Source: Stictocephala bisonia (lineage: Eukaryota > Arthropoda > Insecta > Hemiptera > Membracidae). Taken from it: DNA of 64,000 nt. Numbering within the stretch: position 1 is the first letter of the stretch; each line of letters starts with the position of its first letter. The DNA lies in the NCBI GenBank assembly GCA_035578905.1, contig JAQJVL010000147.1, positions 247,906-311,905 on the forward strand, written 5' to 3'. This document shows, piece after piece, positions 24,020 to 35,149 of the stretch. Under the pieces are notes generated by a model. It was not told where the DNA came from. It made no database searches and saw only the letters and a program-made list of their open reading frames with translations. The translations under genes were made by a program, and so were the position numbers.

Positions 24020-26504
24020 ATGCCGTGGTGCATAATTGAAGATTGCAGTACCAACGTTAAAGGTAATAAAGATAAAAATACTTCTTTTCATAGGTTTCCA
24101 AAAGACAAAACGTTACAGGAAGCTTGGATTCAAGGTTTCAAGTGAGTTGATTCTGTAGTAATGCTAATGCACGAGTATGTTCGTTACATTTTGGATTGCA
24201 TGATTTTGAGCGTAATCTTAAAAGTAAACTTCAAAATTCAAACTCTAAAAAAAGAATTAAAAACCTCTGCAATACCTCAATTAAATATAACAAATACTCA
24301 TACAGAAGACAAAACGAATGATGGAATAAGTTCTATAGTTGAGATACAAGAGGCTGAACTTAATAATGAAGCAAACCTCGCTAAACAAACTAGTTATGCG
24401 ACATAAGGTGAATGGCCACGATATAAAGAGACAGATAGAGATCATAAAGTTACAAAATGAAAACCTATCTTCAAAGAATAAGGTTAACAAGGTTCTTGAA
24501 CTCAAATCAATAAGCAATCTTGATAAATATGAAACAATTTTCTCTGAATGCCAGAAGACAATTATAACAAAGGAGAAGTGTAATAGCTGGCCATCTGAGG
24601 ATGTATGTAAAGCAGAGACTTTACACTGTCTATCACGTAAAGCATTTCATTTTGTAAGAGAGACATTTAAATATCCTTTACCAAGCGAGATTACAATTAA
24701 ACGTCGTGTATTTTAATTTGTTGTTACCGCAGCATTTATTCAAATTAGTTTTTATATTTTAAATGGTCATGAATCTGTTTTCACCGATTTTGAGAAAAAT
24801 GTAATATTATCATTTGATGTGATGAGAGACATGAAAGTAAAATCGGATTTATGTTATGATACTGTTGAGTATAAAATACAAGAACCTTACACAAATGTTC
24901 AAGTTTTTATCATAAGAAGCAGCTGGAAGCAACCCATATACTACTCGTTTGATGAAGGAGTAAATAAGGATTTATTTTTTAAGATTGTTTATATGGTCGA
25001 AAAAACGTGAATTAAAATTCGAGGATTCGAATGTGACTTAGGTGGATCAATTCGTAAGTTCCTTTACGAGATGGGAATACAATTGGGTAAAACAAGCATT
25101 ATAAATCCTTGTGATGAAAATCGTAACAACTGGGCCTTTAGTGATGTGCCACATATGTTTAAAGTACTCAGAAACATCTTTTGGATGAAGACTACATAGT
25201 TCAGAACTGAAAATTTATAACCAAAAACATATTTGAAAGTCTGATTTATTCACAAAAGTGGACCTTAAATATAGGTATAAACTTACACCTAATCATTTGT
25301 TACTTGCTGGACCAGAGAGGCAACATGTTGAAAAAGCTGCTGAATTACTTTCAGGGACTGTAGCTGCAGCTACAAAGTACTTGTTTCCAGAACAGGAAAA
25401 CACAGCAGACTTCGTAGATATTGTTAATAGTGGATTTTACGTCCTTAATTCACGACTACCTCATCATCAAACTAATCACGCCAAGTTTGTCTATGGAACT
25501 CATTTAGAACAACAAAATGAATCACTTAACCGACTTCATGATTTGTGTTTGTCGATGAGAGTAATAGGAAAAACAGATATCCTTCCATTCATACGGGTAT
25601 TGCAACATCCATCTGCAGTCTTAAAGGGATATTTTCAGTGCTACAGTTGGAGGCTTACAGTTATGTAATGGCATCAAAATTCAATCAAGATGCATTAGAG
25701 TCGTATTTTTCACTTATTTGTCATCTACCAAGACTTTTGGTCTACCAAGCCCTTGGTTGTATGGTCATAAGTCTTGGTAGATTTTATGACCATCCACTAC
25801 CTACAGCTATGACGCAAAGAATAAAAGCACTTATACTCAGCAAAAACGCTGCAAGTGTAATATAAAGTAAAAACAGTTATTCTGAAGATAATGAGATGTG
25901 CACCAAGCTGAAATGATATCTGGCATTGGGATGGATGAAGCAATCGAAGAGCTAGCAGATAGTGGCTCTTGTCAACAAAATGAAGAAAGTGATGATCTTA
26001 AGTGATGAAAATAAAATAATAGAAAATGTTAATGAGAATGGGAATTCTACTTCTTTAGTAAATACAAATATACTAACATGTTTTCTGCTTACATTACATA
26101 CAGAATACACAATAAGAAAACTGTTTCATTTTTTGATTACGGTCACCCAACTAGCCAATGTCCCAGCAAAAGCTCAGATTGGTTTTCAGCAATTTCGAGA
26201 GGAGACCTAATGAAACCAACTAGAGAATGACTTTCCTTGGTTTTTTAAATGGAAACTGATTTCTTACAATATCATGGCACTCACGGAATTAATAAAGAAA
26301 AGGTGTTATAAAACATTTGATAGAATAAAATATTTGATTAAAATAAAATATAATGAGGCACACGCATTTTACGTAACATGTTAGAACGAGAACATTTATG
26401 AGGATAAAGGCCTTAAACATAAATAAATCACAGAAGAGGAAGTCGTATGGAAACAAATTGACAGATAATGAAAGTAACTCATTTAAAAAGATGAAAAAAT
26501 TACA
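24020..26504 (+). pseudogene. P-element/THAP9-like transposase pseudogene
   Basis: The fragments follow P-transposase order. The THAP zinc finger starts MPWCIIEDC (24020-24142) and, after a frameshift, continues ARVCSLHFGLHDF (about 24169 on), giving the C2CH pattern. A Leu/Lys/Asn-rich coiled-coil stretch follows, then WPSEDVCKAETL and YPLPSE (24339-24713). The catalytic RNase H-like part shows LSFDVMRDMKVKSDLCYD, SSWKQPIYYSFDEG, CDLGGSIRKF and SDVPHMFKVLRN; it is in one frame from 24339 to about 25190 except for TAA at 24714 and TGA at 25008. A frameshift near 25185 leads to FTKVDLKYRYKLTPNHLL and GPERQHVEKAAELLSGTV (25258-25665). Another near 25635 leads to SKFNQDALESYFS and FYDHPLPTAMTQRIKALI (to 25863). 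Decayed C-terminal motifs RGDLMKPT and RTRTFMRIKALNIN run to about 26504. Family motifs are recalled and were not searched. Confidence 0.92.
25725..25780. repeat. 56-bp hairpin insertion inside the transposase pseudogene
   Basis: CTACCAAGACTT (25725-25736) is followed, after a 32-base loop, by its exact reverse complement AAGTCTTGGTAG (25769-25780). It lies between the conserved NQDALESYFS and YDHPLP blocks, which are normally closer together in this family. About 17 extra codons are added without breaking the frame. Confidence 0.7.
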
Positions 26505-26795
26505 ATAAACATATATGTGGGTAGGTATAGTATATTAATAAAGTATAATAAGTAAATTATTAAATATAACATAGTAAATTATTAAAATAAAAATGTTTAC
26601 TTATATTTTTAGCTCAAGTATATATAATTAGGAATGGTCCCAATATAATATAAATAGGGACCGTTATTTTCCTTTCTAATGTTGTAAATGTAAAATAAAT
26701 GTTGTTGTTTCTAAAAAAAAGCATTTTGACAAATAATTTAACACCGATAAATGTTTGGTAAACATAGTAAGTGTTCTCACATAACGATACTACCG

Positions 26796-26942
26796 GTTAA
26801 ACAGTTTCTGCAGTTCCAGTTAGTATAAATATTAGTAATAGTTTACCGCAGCTGGCTACAGCGATAACAGTTTCTGCAGTTCCAGTTAGTATAAATATTA
26901 GTTATAGTTTCCCGCAGCTGGCTACAGCGATAGCAGTTTCTT
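26796..26942 (+). repeat. 66-bp subterminal direct duplication of the P element
   Basis: ACAGTTTCTGCAGTTCCAG begins at 26801 and 26867, and a third partial copy starts at about 26933. Each unit contains GTTAGTATAAATATTAGT and CGCAGCTGGCTACAGCGATA. It lies just inside the right end, where P elements carry transposase-binding and enhancer-like repeats; a binding role here is inference. Confidence 0.85.
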
Positions 26943-27007
26943 ACTATCAATACTTTTGTTTATTCTGTTGCGTAAAATAACAGGTATTTCTACAGTTGAT
27001 GGAACGA

Positions 27008-27058
27008 TCTCTCCAATGACATCATCATGATGCCTACCTTATATGTCTACTTACCTTG
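27008..27058 (-). repeat. P-element right terminal inverted repeat
   Basis: Ends CTACTTACCTTG on the plus strand and is the reverse complement of 23517-23567 with five mismatches. GTTGTATG follows. Confidence 0.93.
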
Positions 27059-27066
27059 GTTGTATG

Positions 27067-28107
27067 TGACAGTTTTTGCGATGTACCATTGATTTTCTAC
27101 ACACACATACATTTCCCATCCAATGTTAAATTTGTTGTCTCAAATTATCAGCTGTTTTTGTGGTCTATTGTGGAACACTAGTGTAGTCACATGTAAATAT
27201 AATACAGTTTAAACCAGTAGTGGTTGCAGGGCCTCACTAACTAACAAAATTACTGGCACAAATATTCCTATTAGATGGAATATCTACTATAGGTGTATAT
27301 AATTCTGGGTTGTGGTATCTGTGTTAGTGGGAATAAGGTTATATTATTTTATAAAAACATAGGCTATATAGGCCTAGTAAATTACCTAGAGTGATATATG
27401 TAAGAAAATAAAAGGAATACTATACAAAAACAACTAATTACAATGGCATGGGCCCAGAATGAGCCTACTTTATGAAAATGTAAGACACTTCCATAGTGTT
27501 AATGTAAAATCTGTAATACTCTAAAAGGACGGCCGCATCCTGGCGAGGCAATAGATCATCCTGTCTGCATTATCAGTACCCGGCATTCGCACGTTCGTTC
27601 ACTTGGGCGAGTGGCATATCCCTACCAGCAGATAACGACGCTTAGGGAACCTGACCTGAACAGCAATAAAGGGGGAAATGTTAATTTGGGGTATATTAAA
27701 TCAGGGTAATTCTCAGTGCATTTTCACTATAATTCTAAGTGTTTTTATTTATTGTTTGATTAAATACTGATCTCAAATAAACCATATAATAAGCATATAT
27801 ATGCCATTAAAAAAAATCCAGAAAATGAAAAAATTATAATGTAAAGTCACTCCAAAACAATTTTCCATACTTTAATAGATTGTTCTTGAGAAATATTGGA
27901 TCCAAAAAGTGCATAAGCAAATTATAGCTGACTTCTTTGTTGATATCTATGTTATGATATTTAATGATTGTATATGTTATAGTTTATTTTAAATAAGAAT
28001 ATTTTTTTAACATCAGCCCATGATAGAAAATTCTAATAGTTGTTCCTTATATTCAGTCTAAAACGTAAGACGTAAAAATTTATCTTATTTTGTGTGACAT
28101 ATTTTCG
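27067..28107. other. Spacer, nothing recognised
   Basis: AT-rich except for a GC-richer patch at 27525-27660 that has no recognisable coding or RNA content. Confidence 0.5.
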
Positions 28108-28320
28108 TATTTCTGAAAATAAAATATTAAAAGGCACCCACCAAAGAAAGGAAGAAAATTACAAAATATCAAAACCTATATAGTCAGCAACCAATCAAAA
28201 TTTAATTGGAAATATAAGATCTTCCGCTGAGTCCGTCCTACGCCTCCCCGCTTGATGGATTGATCTTCAACCCCAAAAAATTGCGATTGTAGGACCGACC
28301 AAAAAGAAAATTAAGTTTTA
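28108..28320 (+). repeat. Dispersed repeat, AAATTGAGTTT family, copy at 28.2 kb
   Basis: Aligns with 36390-36600: GTCAGCA, ATTTAATTG, CGCTGAGTC, a C-rich middle, GATTGT, CCGACCA and AAATT(A/G)AGTTT. More diverged relatives share the 3' phrase at 41430-41600 and 53640-53740. Confidence 0.7.
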
Positions 28321-30351
28321 AAACAATTTTCATATTTAGTTTCTTTAAATCCACAACAATTTATATCTAAACGGTGTTGCTGTTTAAACTTTATCGTTAC
28401 TTTATTGAGAGCCCATCTCTTTGCCCTTCTCTTTAACACAGTGAGTGAAAATCAAAAATTAAAATATGGTGTTTGAATTAAATCCAATACCAATCAACGT
28501 TTTATCTAGAAAGGAATACTTTCAGAAGAAAAAAAGTTAAGAAATATGAAGGTGAATGCAATATAAGAGCTCCGTATCTAAGTTTTTATTTAAATATTTA
28601 AAAAAAAAATAACTGAAATAATTGGGGGTTTAAGGCCCTACACATGATACAATTATGTAGTTTTATATCTAACCGCTTTCTTGAGTGAGAAAATGATTCA
28701 TATTGAGCATGAATCATTTTCTATTTATTTTCAGTTTACTGAATTACAAAATAATATATATTGAAGAATAATTTAGCAATTACAAAGTACTAAACAATTT
28801 GTACTGAAAGTTATATTTTACCTTTTTTACTTTACTGTCTAGTTTTATATCTATACTAAGCATTACATGTACTATATCATTTATAGGTTCTAATCTGCAA
28901 GGAAATGTAAATGATAATCAAACTTATGGCATCTTTCCACATGCTGCAATAAAAATAAAAGTCAGTTTTGGTTAAATCAATGAGGACATTTGTTTATTTT
29001 TTTGCCAATTTTGTTTTTTTGTTTTTTTTTTGGTTTTTTTTTTTTTTTGAGTCTGTTGCTACTAAAACTGACACTAAAAATATATTGGTCATAGATTTGA
29101 CACAAATTATTTGCCAGTTTGATATTAAATAGCTCATCTTATAACAATGTCTGGATGTGACATAGTGTCTGCATTAATTGATTCAATAAATAATGAAGAG
29201 TTAACGTAAATTTAAAAAAATGTGAACCTAACTTCAATGATAATACCTATTTTCAAAAACTGTCCATTTTAAAGTTTTTCCTGTACTATGTTAATTACAG
29301 TAAATTGTACAGTAGTAAAGAGTTCTACTGTACTACATTTAAGGTGGCTGTGGCTACTAGATAAGGTTTATGCTGCATAAATTACAATTTAATTTTAATG
29401 ACAGGTTTATAGTTTTTAATATTTTATGCTATAGTGAATCTTATAACCATGGAATAAATCTTTCAGTTATAATTTATTACCCTACAGTGGCATTCTTTCA
29501 CAATGTTCTTTCCGATTCAAACGTTTGTCTTTTATTGCACAATTGTTTTACTGAACTTATATATTTATTTCTTTAATTATATTCTTCTATATTATCCCAC
29601 ACGTATTATTACTAAATAATATTTCGTACTATTATAATTTTTAGTTGACTCATATATAAAAACTTAGTTAATTTGCTATGTTTGTAATATTCTATGCATG
29701 AGAAAATATTGTATCAATTTCAAGACAATTAAAGTATATAATCCTGGCAATTTATATAAGTAGATTCAGTTAACGGTTGGACAGTTTTTGTATGGAGTAC
29801 ATACGTTACAGGCACATATTGTAATATGTCTAATCCCGACTGGGGAGGGGCTGTCCTTCCGTAGACATAAGGACTGTTGTCCTCGTTCCTCTACGTGTCC
29901 TTAGTGACGGGATGAATGTTAAACTACTTTCCGCAATTTGTTTCCACGATTGTTTTGTGTCGCAATTTTCCGGTGGCGGCACAGAAAAATTAGGTTTTAA
30001 TCAATTATAGCACAATGTTGATCCTGTTCCTGTTTATTTGGTACAATAACTATGCAATACGCAGACTGCTGCTGAATTCGTAATTTAATAGTACGGTATG
30101 GATCTTGTTTTCTCTTCTGGAAATAAGAGGAAAGTAGAGGTGGGATATTGAATACATGAGAAGAAGGTATTGATCAAATAAAATAGTTATATGCTAACAA
30201 TTTGATATTTATGAACACATTATTGTTAATTTAAATGGTAAATTATCAAATATACACTTTTTAAACAATCTAAATAACTAATTGTACTACATATGTTTAT
30301 TCATAAATAAAATATATACAATTTAAAATGTTTGAAATAGTAATGTATGTA
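28321..30351. other. AT-rich spacer, nothing recognised
   Basis: Includes T-rich runs near 29010-29050 and an inverted repeat AATGATTCAT...ATGAATCATT (28692-28720). A 68-codon frame at 29370-29576 has no family resemblance. The patch 29820-29990 is GC-richer and unrecognised. Confidence 0.5.
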
Positions 30352-30944
30352 AATCAAATCAAAATCTTTATTTAATCACTCAAATATAAATCATAAGGTA
30401 ACATAGATACATAGTTATATGAAGAAAATAAATACATCGATATATATCACTTACAAGGTTATACAAAAGGTAGATGAAAAAAAAGAAAGAAGAAAATCTA
30501 CATGTTTTATATGTGAGTACCTTCCACATAAGCCCAAGGCTTGTGCGTGGAAGGGAGTTCTTTAATTCAAAAATAAAAATAGAGAATAAAAAAAAAAAAG
30601 CTCAATCTTAAACAGTACAATGAACAATTAATACTAAAACTAATGGACTACTCTTATTCAGGATTAAATAAAAAATTCAAACTGAATAAAATACACAATT
30701 TGATGAGTTATGGCAATTTAATAAAAATAAAAACTAAACAATTTTGGATGGTATTTAAAACAAGAAAATGTTAAATGCTTTTGATTAGGGTTATTATGAA
30801 AGAAAAAAAAATGTATATATGTATATATAAAAAAAATAAACACAATGGAAAAAGGGGAAAAAAAAGAACTATGCAGTAAAATGAAATCAAAGAGCAAGAG
30901 GCAGAAAGTCAGAGGGACGAAGGAAGTGCAATGTTGTGAAGCGG

Positions 30945-31322
30945 TCATCTATACTCAGAACTGATCAGGGCCTCAACCGATTCCTCCTCCAGGTCCATAA
31001 GCCAATTGGTTATCATTGTTTTATAAACATATAAGCTAACTTGTGGAAATTTAAGAGGGTTCGGTAAATTTCTAAACAACAGGTGAGCAATGTAATGTGA
31101 ACAAGTATAATTAACTGTTATGAAAATTTTTGGAACTAAGGGGTTTAAGCTTACTGCATGCCGCGTTTCATAATGATGCAAGTTGACAGAAAAATTTAAT
31201 AATTTCCGAGTACGAATAAAAAGCATAAGAGTACGAATAAATAGTTGTCTAATTGTTAGAACTTTTGTGGTTTTAAATAATTCAATTGATGGAAACGATT
31301 TGCCTTTGCTTACGTCTTTCAA
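30945..31322 (-). pseudogene. LINE ORF2 C-terminal fragment
   Basis: A 125-codon open frame. It has FPSIELFKTTKVLTIRQLF, then the hallmark H-Y-x-T-R box (HHYETR), then a degenerate LFRNLPNPLKF corresponding to the usual FNKLP box, and ends NWLMDLEEESVEALI where insect LINE ORF2 proteins have a YSVEEFL-like tail. This is the region after the polymerase thumb. It has no own start and is a relic of a longer protein running in from higher coordinates. Confidence rests on the order of three family boxes. Confidence 0.82.
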
Positions 31323-32064
31323 CCTAGTCCATTAATAATTAGAGTGTACGTATTACTGGAACCTCCCTCACTACAAATATTGACATGACAAATAAATAAT
31401 AGGAAATTTTAGTTAAATTTAAAAAAATATCAGACTCCATTGGTACTTTATCTACAAATTAATTTAAATCCGAATTAATTACATTTCACAAGCGAGTTCT
31501 TTGCTTAGTTGAATAATGAACAAACATTTGTCACAAACATATTCCACAGTTTTTAGTTAGTTAGTACATATCCTAAAATGTAAAAGTAATTACAGTGAAA
31601 TTTAAGTTTGTATTTGTTATATCAGGTAAAAGCTTCTCTAAGTACAGTATTTTTATTTTTTTTGTGTCGCAAGATAAATTGATTAGTCTTAGTTTCACTT
31701 TCCCTTCAGTAAGTTTCATTAAGTTGTTTCCGGATCACTGAATAAGTATCTAAAATCCAATTTTTTTGTTTCTTAACAGTACGTTTGATATATATGACGG
31801 TATATGTATAGCATGAAAAAAATTATATTCATAATAAAAGTAAAAGTTCATATGTTTATAGTATTTAAAACTAACCAAAGGTTCAACCAATACATTTTTC
31901 TACTTTCATTTTTGTGGAAACAACAATTAACCAGATAATGATGAGCACAACTATGAATAACACGACAATGGAAAAGCTTTCCAATGTCATAAATTCGTTA
32001 AAAAATTCATTTTGTTGCTTTTGTCATAAAGTTTAAAAAAGAGTGAAAGTATATTGTAGTAATT

Positions 32065-32590
32065 TCAAACAATTACTGATGTACAAAACATATTTTGGAC
32101 AGACGAATACTTTAAATTTAACAGACATAATCTAATCGACCTAGTCCTGGGCAGATTTTGTCCTTTTAGCACGATGAAAATCTGAGTCTCTTTGTTTTTG
32201 CAAATGCCGAATATGATCAGTAAGCCAATGAGCTGGTCCTTTAGTAACTCAATTTTTAATAATTGGAGCGTGATCATCAAAAAGATTGGTTAAAAGAAAG
32301 TTGAATTTAACCACCATTAAGTTAATGTTGTTAGATAAAAATCCTCATTCCAGGGCAGCGCTGCCGCATCCGACAATAAAGCTTGATGGTTTATTAAACC
32401 GTAGTTACGATATTGAATGAATTTAGGCTTAGGCTTTGGTGGGTGAAGTTTATAAACAAGAAAGATTAGATCGTGTTTTGAAAGACCAGGGGCAGATAGT
32501 TGTCCGTGGTGTGCAACTAGGTTCGGGTTAGAGACGGCCATGATGTCCAGCCAAGTGTCAGCAGTAGCAGAGTGATGAGTGGCGTGCAGT
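32065..32590 (-). pseudogene. LINE ORF2 endonuclease C-terminus and linker fragment
   Basis: The peptide from about 32590 reads THHSATADTWLDIMAV, then GLSKHDLIFLVYKL with the SDH-type His-Asp box of apurinic-like endonucleases, and stays open to 32317. A frameshift near 32325 moves to a frame with LFDDHAPIIKN, an internal stop and HWLTDHIRHLQKQRDSDFHR, which match the HAP and PW-LTD-I-x-x-L-x-x-RD linker preceding the reverse transcriptase. At least one frameshift and several stops show it is dead. The endonuclease N-terminus is missing: the sequence above about 32600 is unrelated. Confidence 0.85.
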
Positions 32591-32774
32591 TATAGTATCG
32601 TCATGTTACATGAGTGCAACATAGTTGTCAAGTAACAGACTAGGCTATGGTGTAAAAGTGACAGTCCATAGAGTGGCAGAATCAGTTCCAGTGAAAGTGA
32701 CAGTACACCGAGCATTGTCGGATATTGTGTGAACACCGACTGTGAAGGTGAAATTAATTAATTGTTGTAAATAG

Positions 32775-32918
32775 TAAGCGTCTAAATAATATCAGTCTTG
32801 TAATATATGTCCTAAATATCTCATAGAGTGTGATTCAGTTATTTAAAGCGTGTAAATAAAAGAACAGTTAGTAGCCAGAAGTGGAATAGTCCTATTTATT
32901 TAGTAGGACCGTAACAAT
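32775..32918 (+). repeat. LTR-like repeat, copy 2
   Basis: Diverged direct copy of 3842-3982, ending GGACCGTAACAATAG. It lies directly next to the LINE endonuclease fragment, with about 170 bases of unassigned sequence between. No paired LTR or internal gag/pol sequence is present, so if it is an LTR it is solitary. Confidence 0.4.
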
Positions 32919-33149
32919 AGTCCTACTTACACGTAATGTGGTAATTATAAACGAGAAATATTTTAGTAAAATTAAAATAATACCTTACCCTACAACTATA
33001 ATACCATTTTTTTTACTTTTAACGGTCTTATTGTGGCAACAATTCACCTTATCACGTGCAAAAATATATGGGTTTTAAAACCTAAGTTATGTGATTTAAA
33101 AATGCTTTCCACTAGTGTACTTAAATACTCTTCAAGCAGTTGGACCCCT

Positions 33150-33368
33150 AAATCGATAAAGCCATGACTAAGCTAAAAGTGCGGCAAAACCACTGTTTAC
33201 AAAGGATTAAATAAAGCTATTACAGTAACCAGAAATAAATATTTGGTGGTTAATGATGACTGACAGTGCTTAAATATTGTTGGCGATGATGCATCATCAG
33301 ACCCCTAGAGATTGCCCATTAACGATGATATTTGATATGATGAAGGGTCAACAATGGAGTGAATAATG
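33150..33368 (+). repeat. 220-bp dispersed repeat, copy 2
   Basis: Direct copy of 19317-19536. Differences include AAAGTGCGGCAAAACC for AAAGTGAGGCAAAACC and a small rearrangement near GATGCATCATCAG. Sequence on both sides is unrelated to that around copy 1. Confidence 0.9.
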
Positions 33369-33593
33369 AATTGGGAATCACGGAATTAATGAACTGGTCA
33401 ATAATAAATTAGTATTTTAAATAATGATAAAATAATAATACAGAAATAAATTATTAAAACAAAAATATTTAGAAGTTTAGTTGTATTGCTTTGACTGTAT
33501 CGTAAACATTTTTAAAAGATTAATTTTACCTAATGAATATAATTTCATTTCATGAAAAAAAAATCATTTTATTCCATAGTTGAATTGGGGGTT

Positions 33594-33720
33594 GTCCAGT
33601 TGCATTGGTGGTCAGGGACTAGTCCTAATTACTATGTCCAGTTACACCGGCGTCCATTAGGTCCATTAGGAGCCCTTTGGAACAGTGTCCAGTTGCACCA
33701 GCGGTCAGTTTAAATCGGCA
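33594..33720 (+). repeat. Imperfect triplicate GTCCAGTTGCACCGG repeat
   Basis: GTCCAGTTGCATTGGTGGTC, GTCCAGTTACACCGGCGTCC and GTCCAGTTGCACCAGCGGTC start near 33594, 33636 and 33687. An A run follows at about 33816-33835. Origin unknown. Confidence 0.65.
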
Positions 33721-33818
33721 TAATTTAACAGAATGTATTTGCTAACAAATTCACTTATTTGTTAGAAAATACATTAGTGTAGTAGCATGCATAACGACAT
33801 ATATTACAAATTATTTAC

Positions 33819-33849
<31 letters not shown>

Positions 33850-34440
33850 TTTGCAATTGCGTAACCAACTAATGATGCTTGTCTGGAAAAGTCGTACTGT
33901 TAAGATAATGGGTTTAAAATTATTTTTTATTTTATATATTTCTTCAGTTCATTGACCATCTCATATAGGTCTGCATACCTATGCGTGAGATTTACGTAAT
34001 TGAAGTACTGACTGTTCGAATAGTTGGAGATTTGATACTTAGACAAAGATATAACGGTCTGAAGTCTTAGCAATGAAGTCACTGGAATACCAGCTCATTT
34101 AAATTAAACTCATGCAAGCTCATTTAAATTAAATTCAGAAACAATATAAGAATAAGTTATGAAAAAAGCTTTTTAGATTAAATCATTTAGAGTAGATTTA
34201 TTATATTTATATATTTGGAATTAATAGCAGGGACATCTCTGCTATACCGTTTGATTCATTGGAAAGAGATATATCCTTAAATATGTCCTGTGCTTGTCTT
34301 TATATTTATTGCATGATTAAAAATATACGTGCATGTCTATGCAGGTTCTTAAATATACGTTAAAATTATTATATATATTATTATATATAATATATATAAA
34401 AATATGTATATCGTGCAGTATAAGTAAAATGAGTAGCAAG

Positions 34441-34560
34441 GCAATATGAAGTGGACGAAAGATGCAGGACACAAGATGTGGATTTGTAAGGAAGGACAGC
34501 CGAGTACATTTGTCAGCCGTGACAGCCCAGTGTGTTCGAGAGTCTGAACTCAACTACGGC
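34441..34560 (+). repeat. Short dispersed repeat, GGACAGCCGAG family, copy 2
   Basis: Direct copy of 20050-20136 with a short extra segment near GATGCAGGACACAAGATG. The minus frame at 34317-34553 runs through it and is not a gene. Confidence 0.85.
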
Positions 34561-34749
34561 AAAACATTAGTCAATCTTTTTCCAAAATCTTTATTATATA
34601 CAGAGCGTAACGAATGTATATAATAATTAATTGTGAACCAAAATTATGGCATTGATTCATGTTGAAAATAACAAATGATACAAAGAATAATATAAACTAT
34701 TTAATCTTTATAATGAACTGTTCCAGATATCATAAAACTGATCATATAT

Positions 34750-35040
34750 AAGAAATTTTAAAAATATAAGAAAAAAATAAAAGGCAAAAACCTGGCTGAC
34801 TGACTCGTCTGACTAATTCTCCAACTTCCCATGTAGGTAGAGAGCTAAAATGTTATACTCTGTTTCTCTATGTCTTAAGTAGGACAACTAAAGTATTTTC
34901 ATCTTGATAAAATACACATAGGGGATAGAAACCGCTAGTAAAAGATTTGTTCTATAAGTATAACATTGGATTGATTTTAGTAAATTAACCAAAGCTGTTT
35001 TTTAAATACATAAACACGTTTATTTGTTTTTTAAATAAAG
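34750..35040 (+). mobile_element. Helitron-type 5' fragment, copy 1
   Basis: Aligns with 43327-43600 through CTGACTGACTCG, ACTAATTCTCC, AACTAAAGTATTTT, AAAAGATT, TTGATTTTAGTAAAT and AGCTGTTTT, in the same orientation. The terminal TATATATAAAAG of the other copy is degraded here. No 3' end was identified. Confidence 0.5.
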
Positions 35041-35149
35041 TAATTTATTCAATATTAATACTATCTAGATAATATTAGAATATTGAAACAACTAACTTTT
35101 TTTAAACACTCATTTCGTTTAAAAAACTAAAATTGTTTCGAAAATTTGT

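Larger units (their letters stand above)
23517..27058 (+). mobile_element. P-superfamily DNA transposon, complete but inactive
   Basis: Terminal inverted repeats 23517-23567 and 27008-27058 begin CAAGGTAAGTAGA and match at 46 of 51 positions without gaps. They contain CATGATGA, the start of the canonical Drosophila P terminal repeat, here about 29 bases inside the end. GTTGTTTG (23509-23516) and GTTGTATG (27059-27066) form an 8-bp target duplication with one mismatch, the size known for P elements. The 3542-bp element holds one plus-strand transposase pseudogene (24020-26504) and a subterminal 66-bp duplication. Both ends survive while the gene has several stops and frameshifts, so the copy is dead but might once have been mobilised in trans. 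Confidence 0.93.
30352..32600 (-). mobile_element. Non-LTR retrotransposon (LINE), internally deleted
   Basis: Read on the minus strand: endonuclease C-terminus and linker (32590 to about 32065), an unrecognisable 740-base middle, the ORF2 C-terminus (31322-30945) and a 3' untranslated region ending AAAGATTTTGATTTGATTT at about 30352. The ending resembles that of the LINE at 45.4-46.0 kb, so both may be one family. The reverse transcriptase palm, including the YADD region, is absent: the gap is too short and shows no RT motifs. The clade (jockey, CR1 or a relative) cannot be fixed by eye. Confidence 0.82.

Noticed and set aside
23509..27066. hAT element as an alternative for the 8-bp duplication
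   Set aside because: The interior encodes THAP and P-transposase blocks and the termini contain CATGATGA; no hAT dimerisation motifs are present.
31323..32064. Possible reverse transcriptase core between the two LINE fragments
   Set aside because: No YADD, LN-x-x-KT or other RT box was found on the minus strand; a hydrophobic stretch near 31930-32010 is unrelated to RT.
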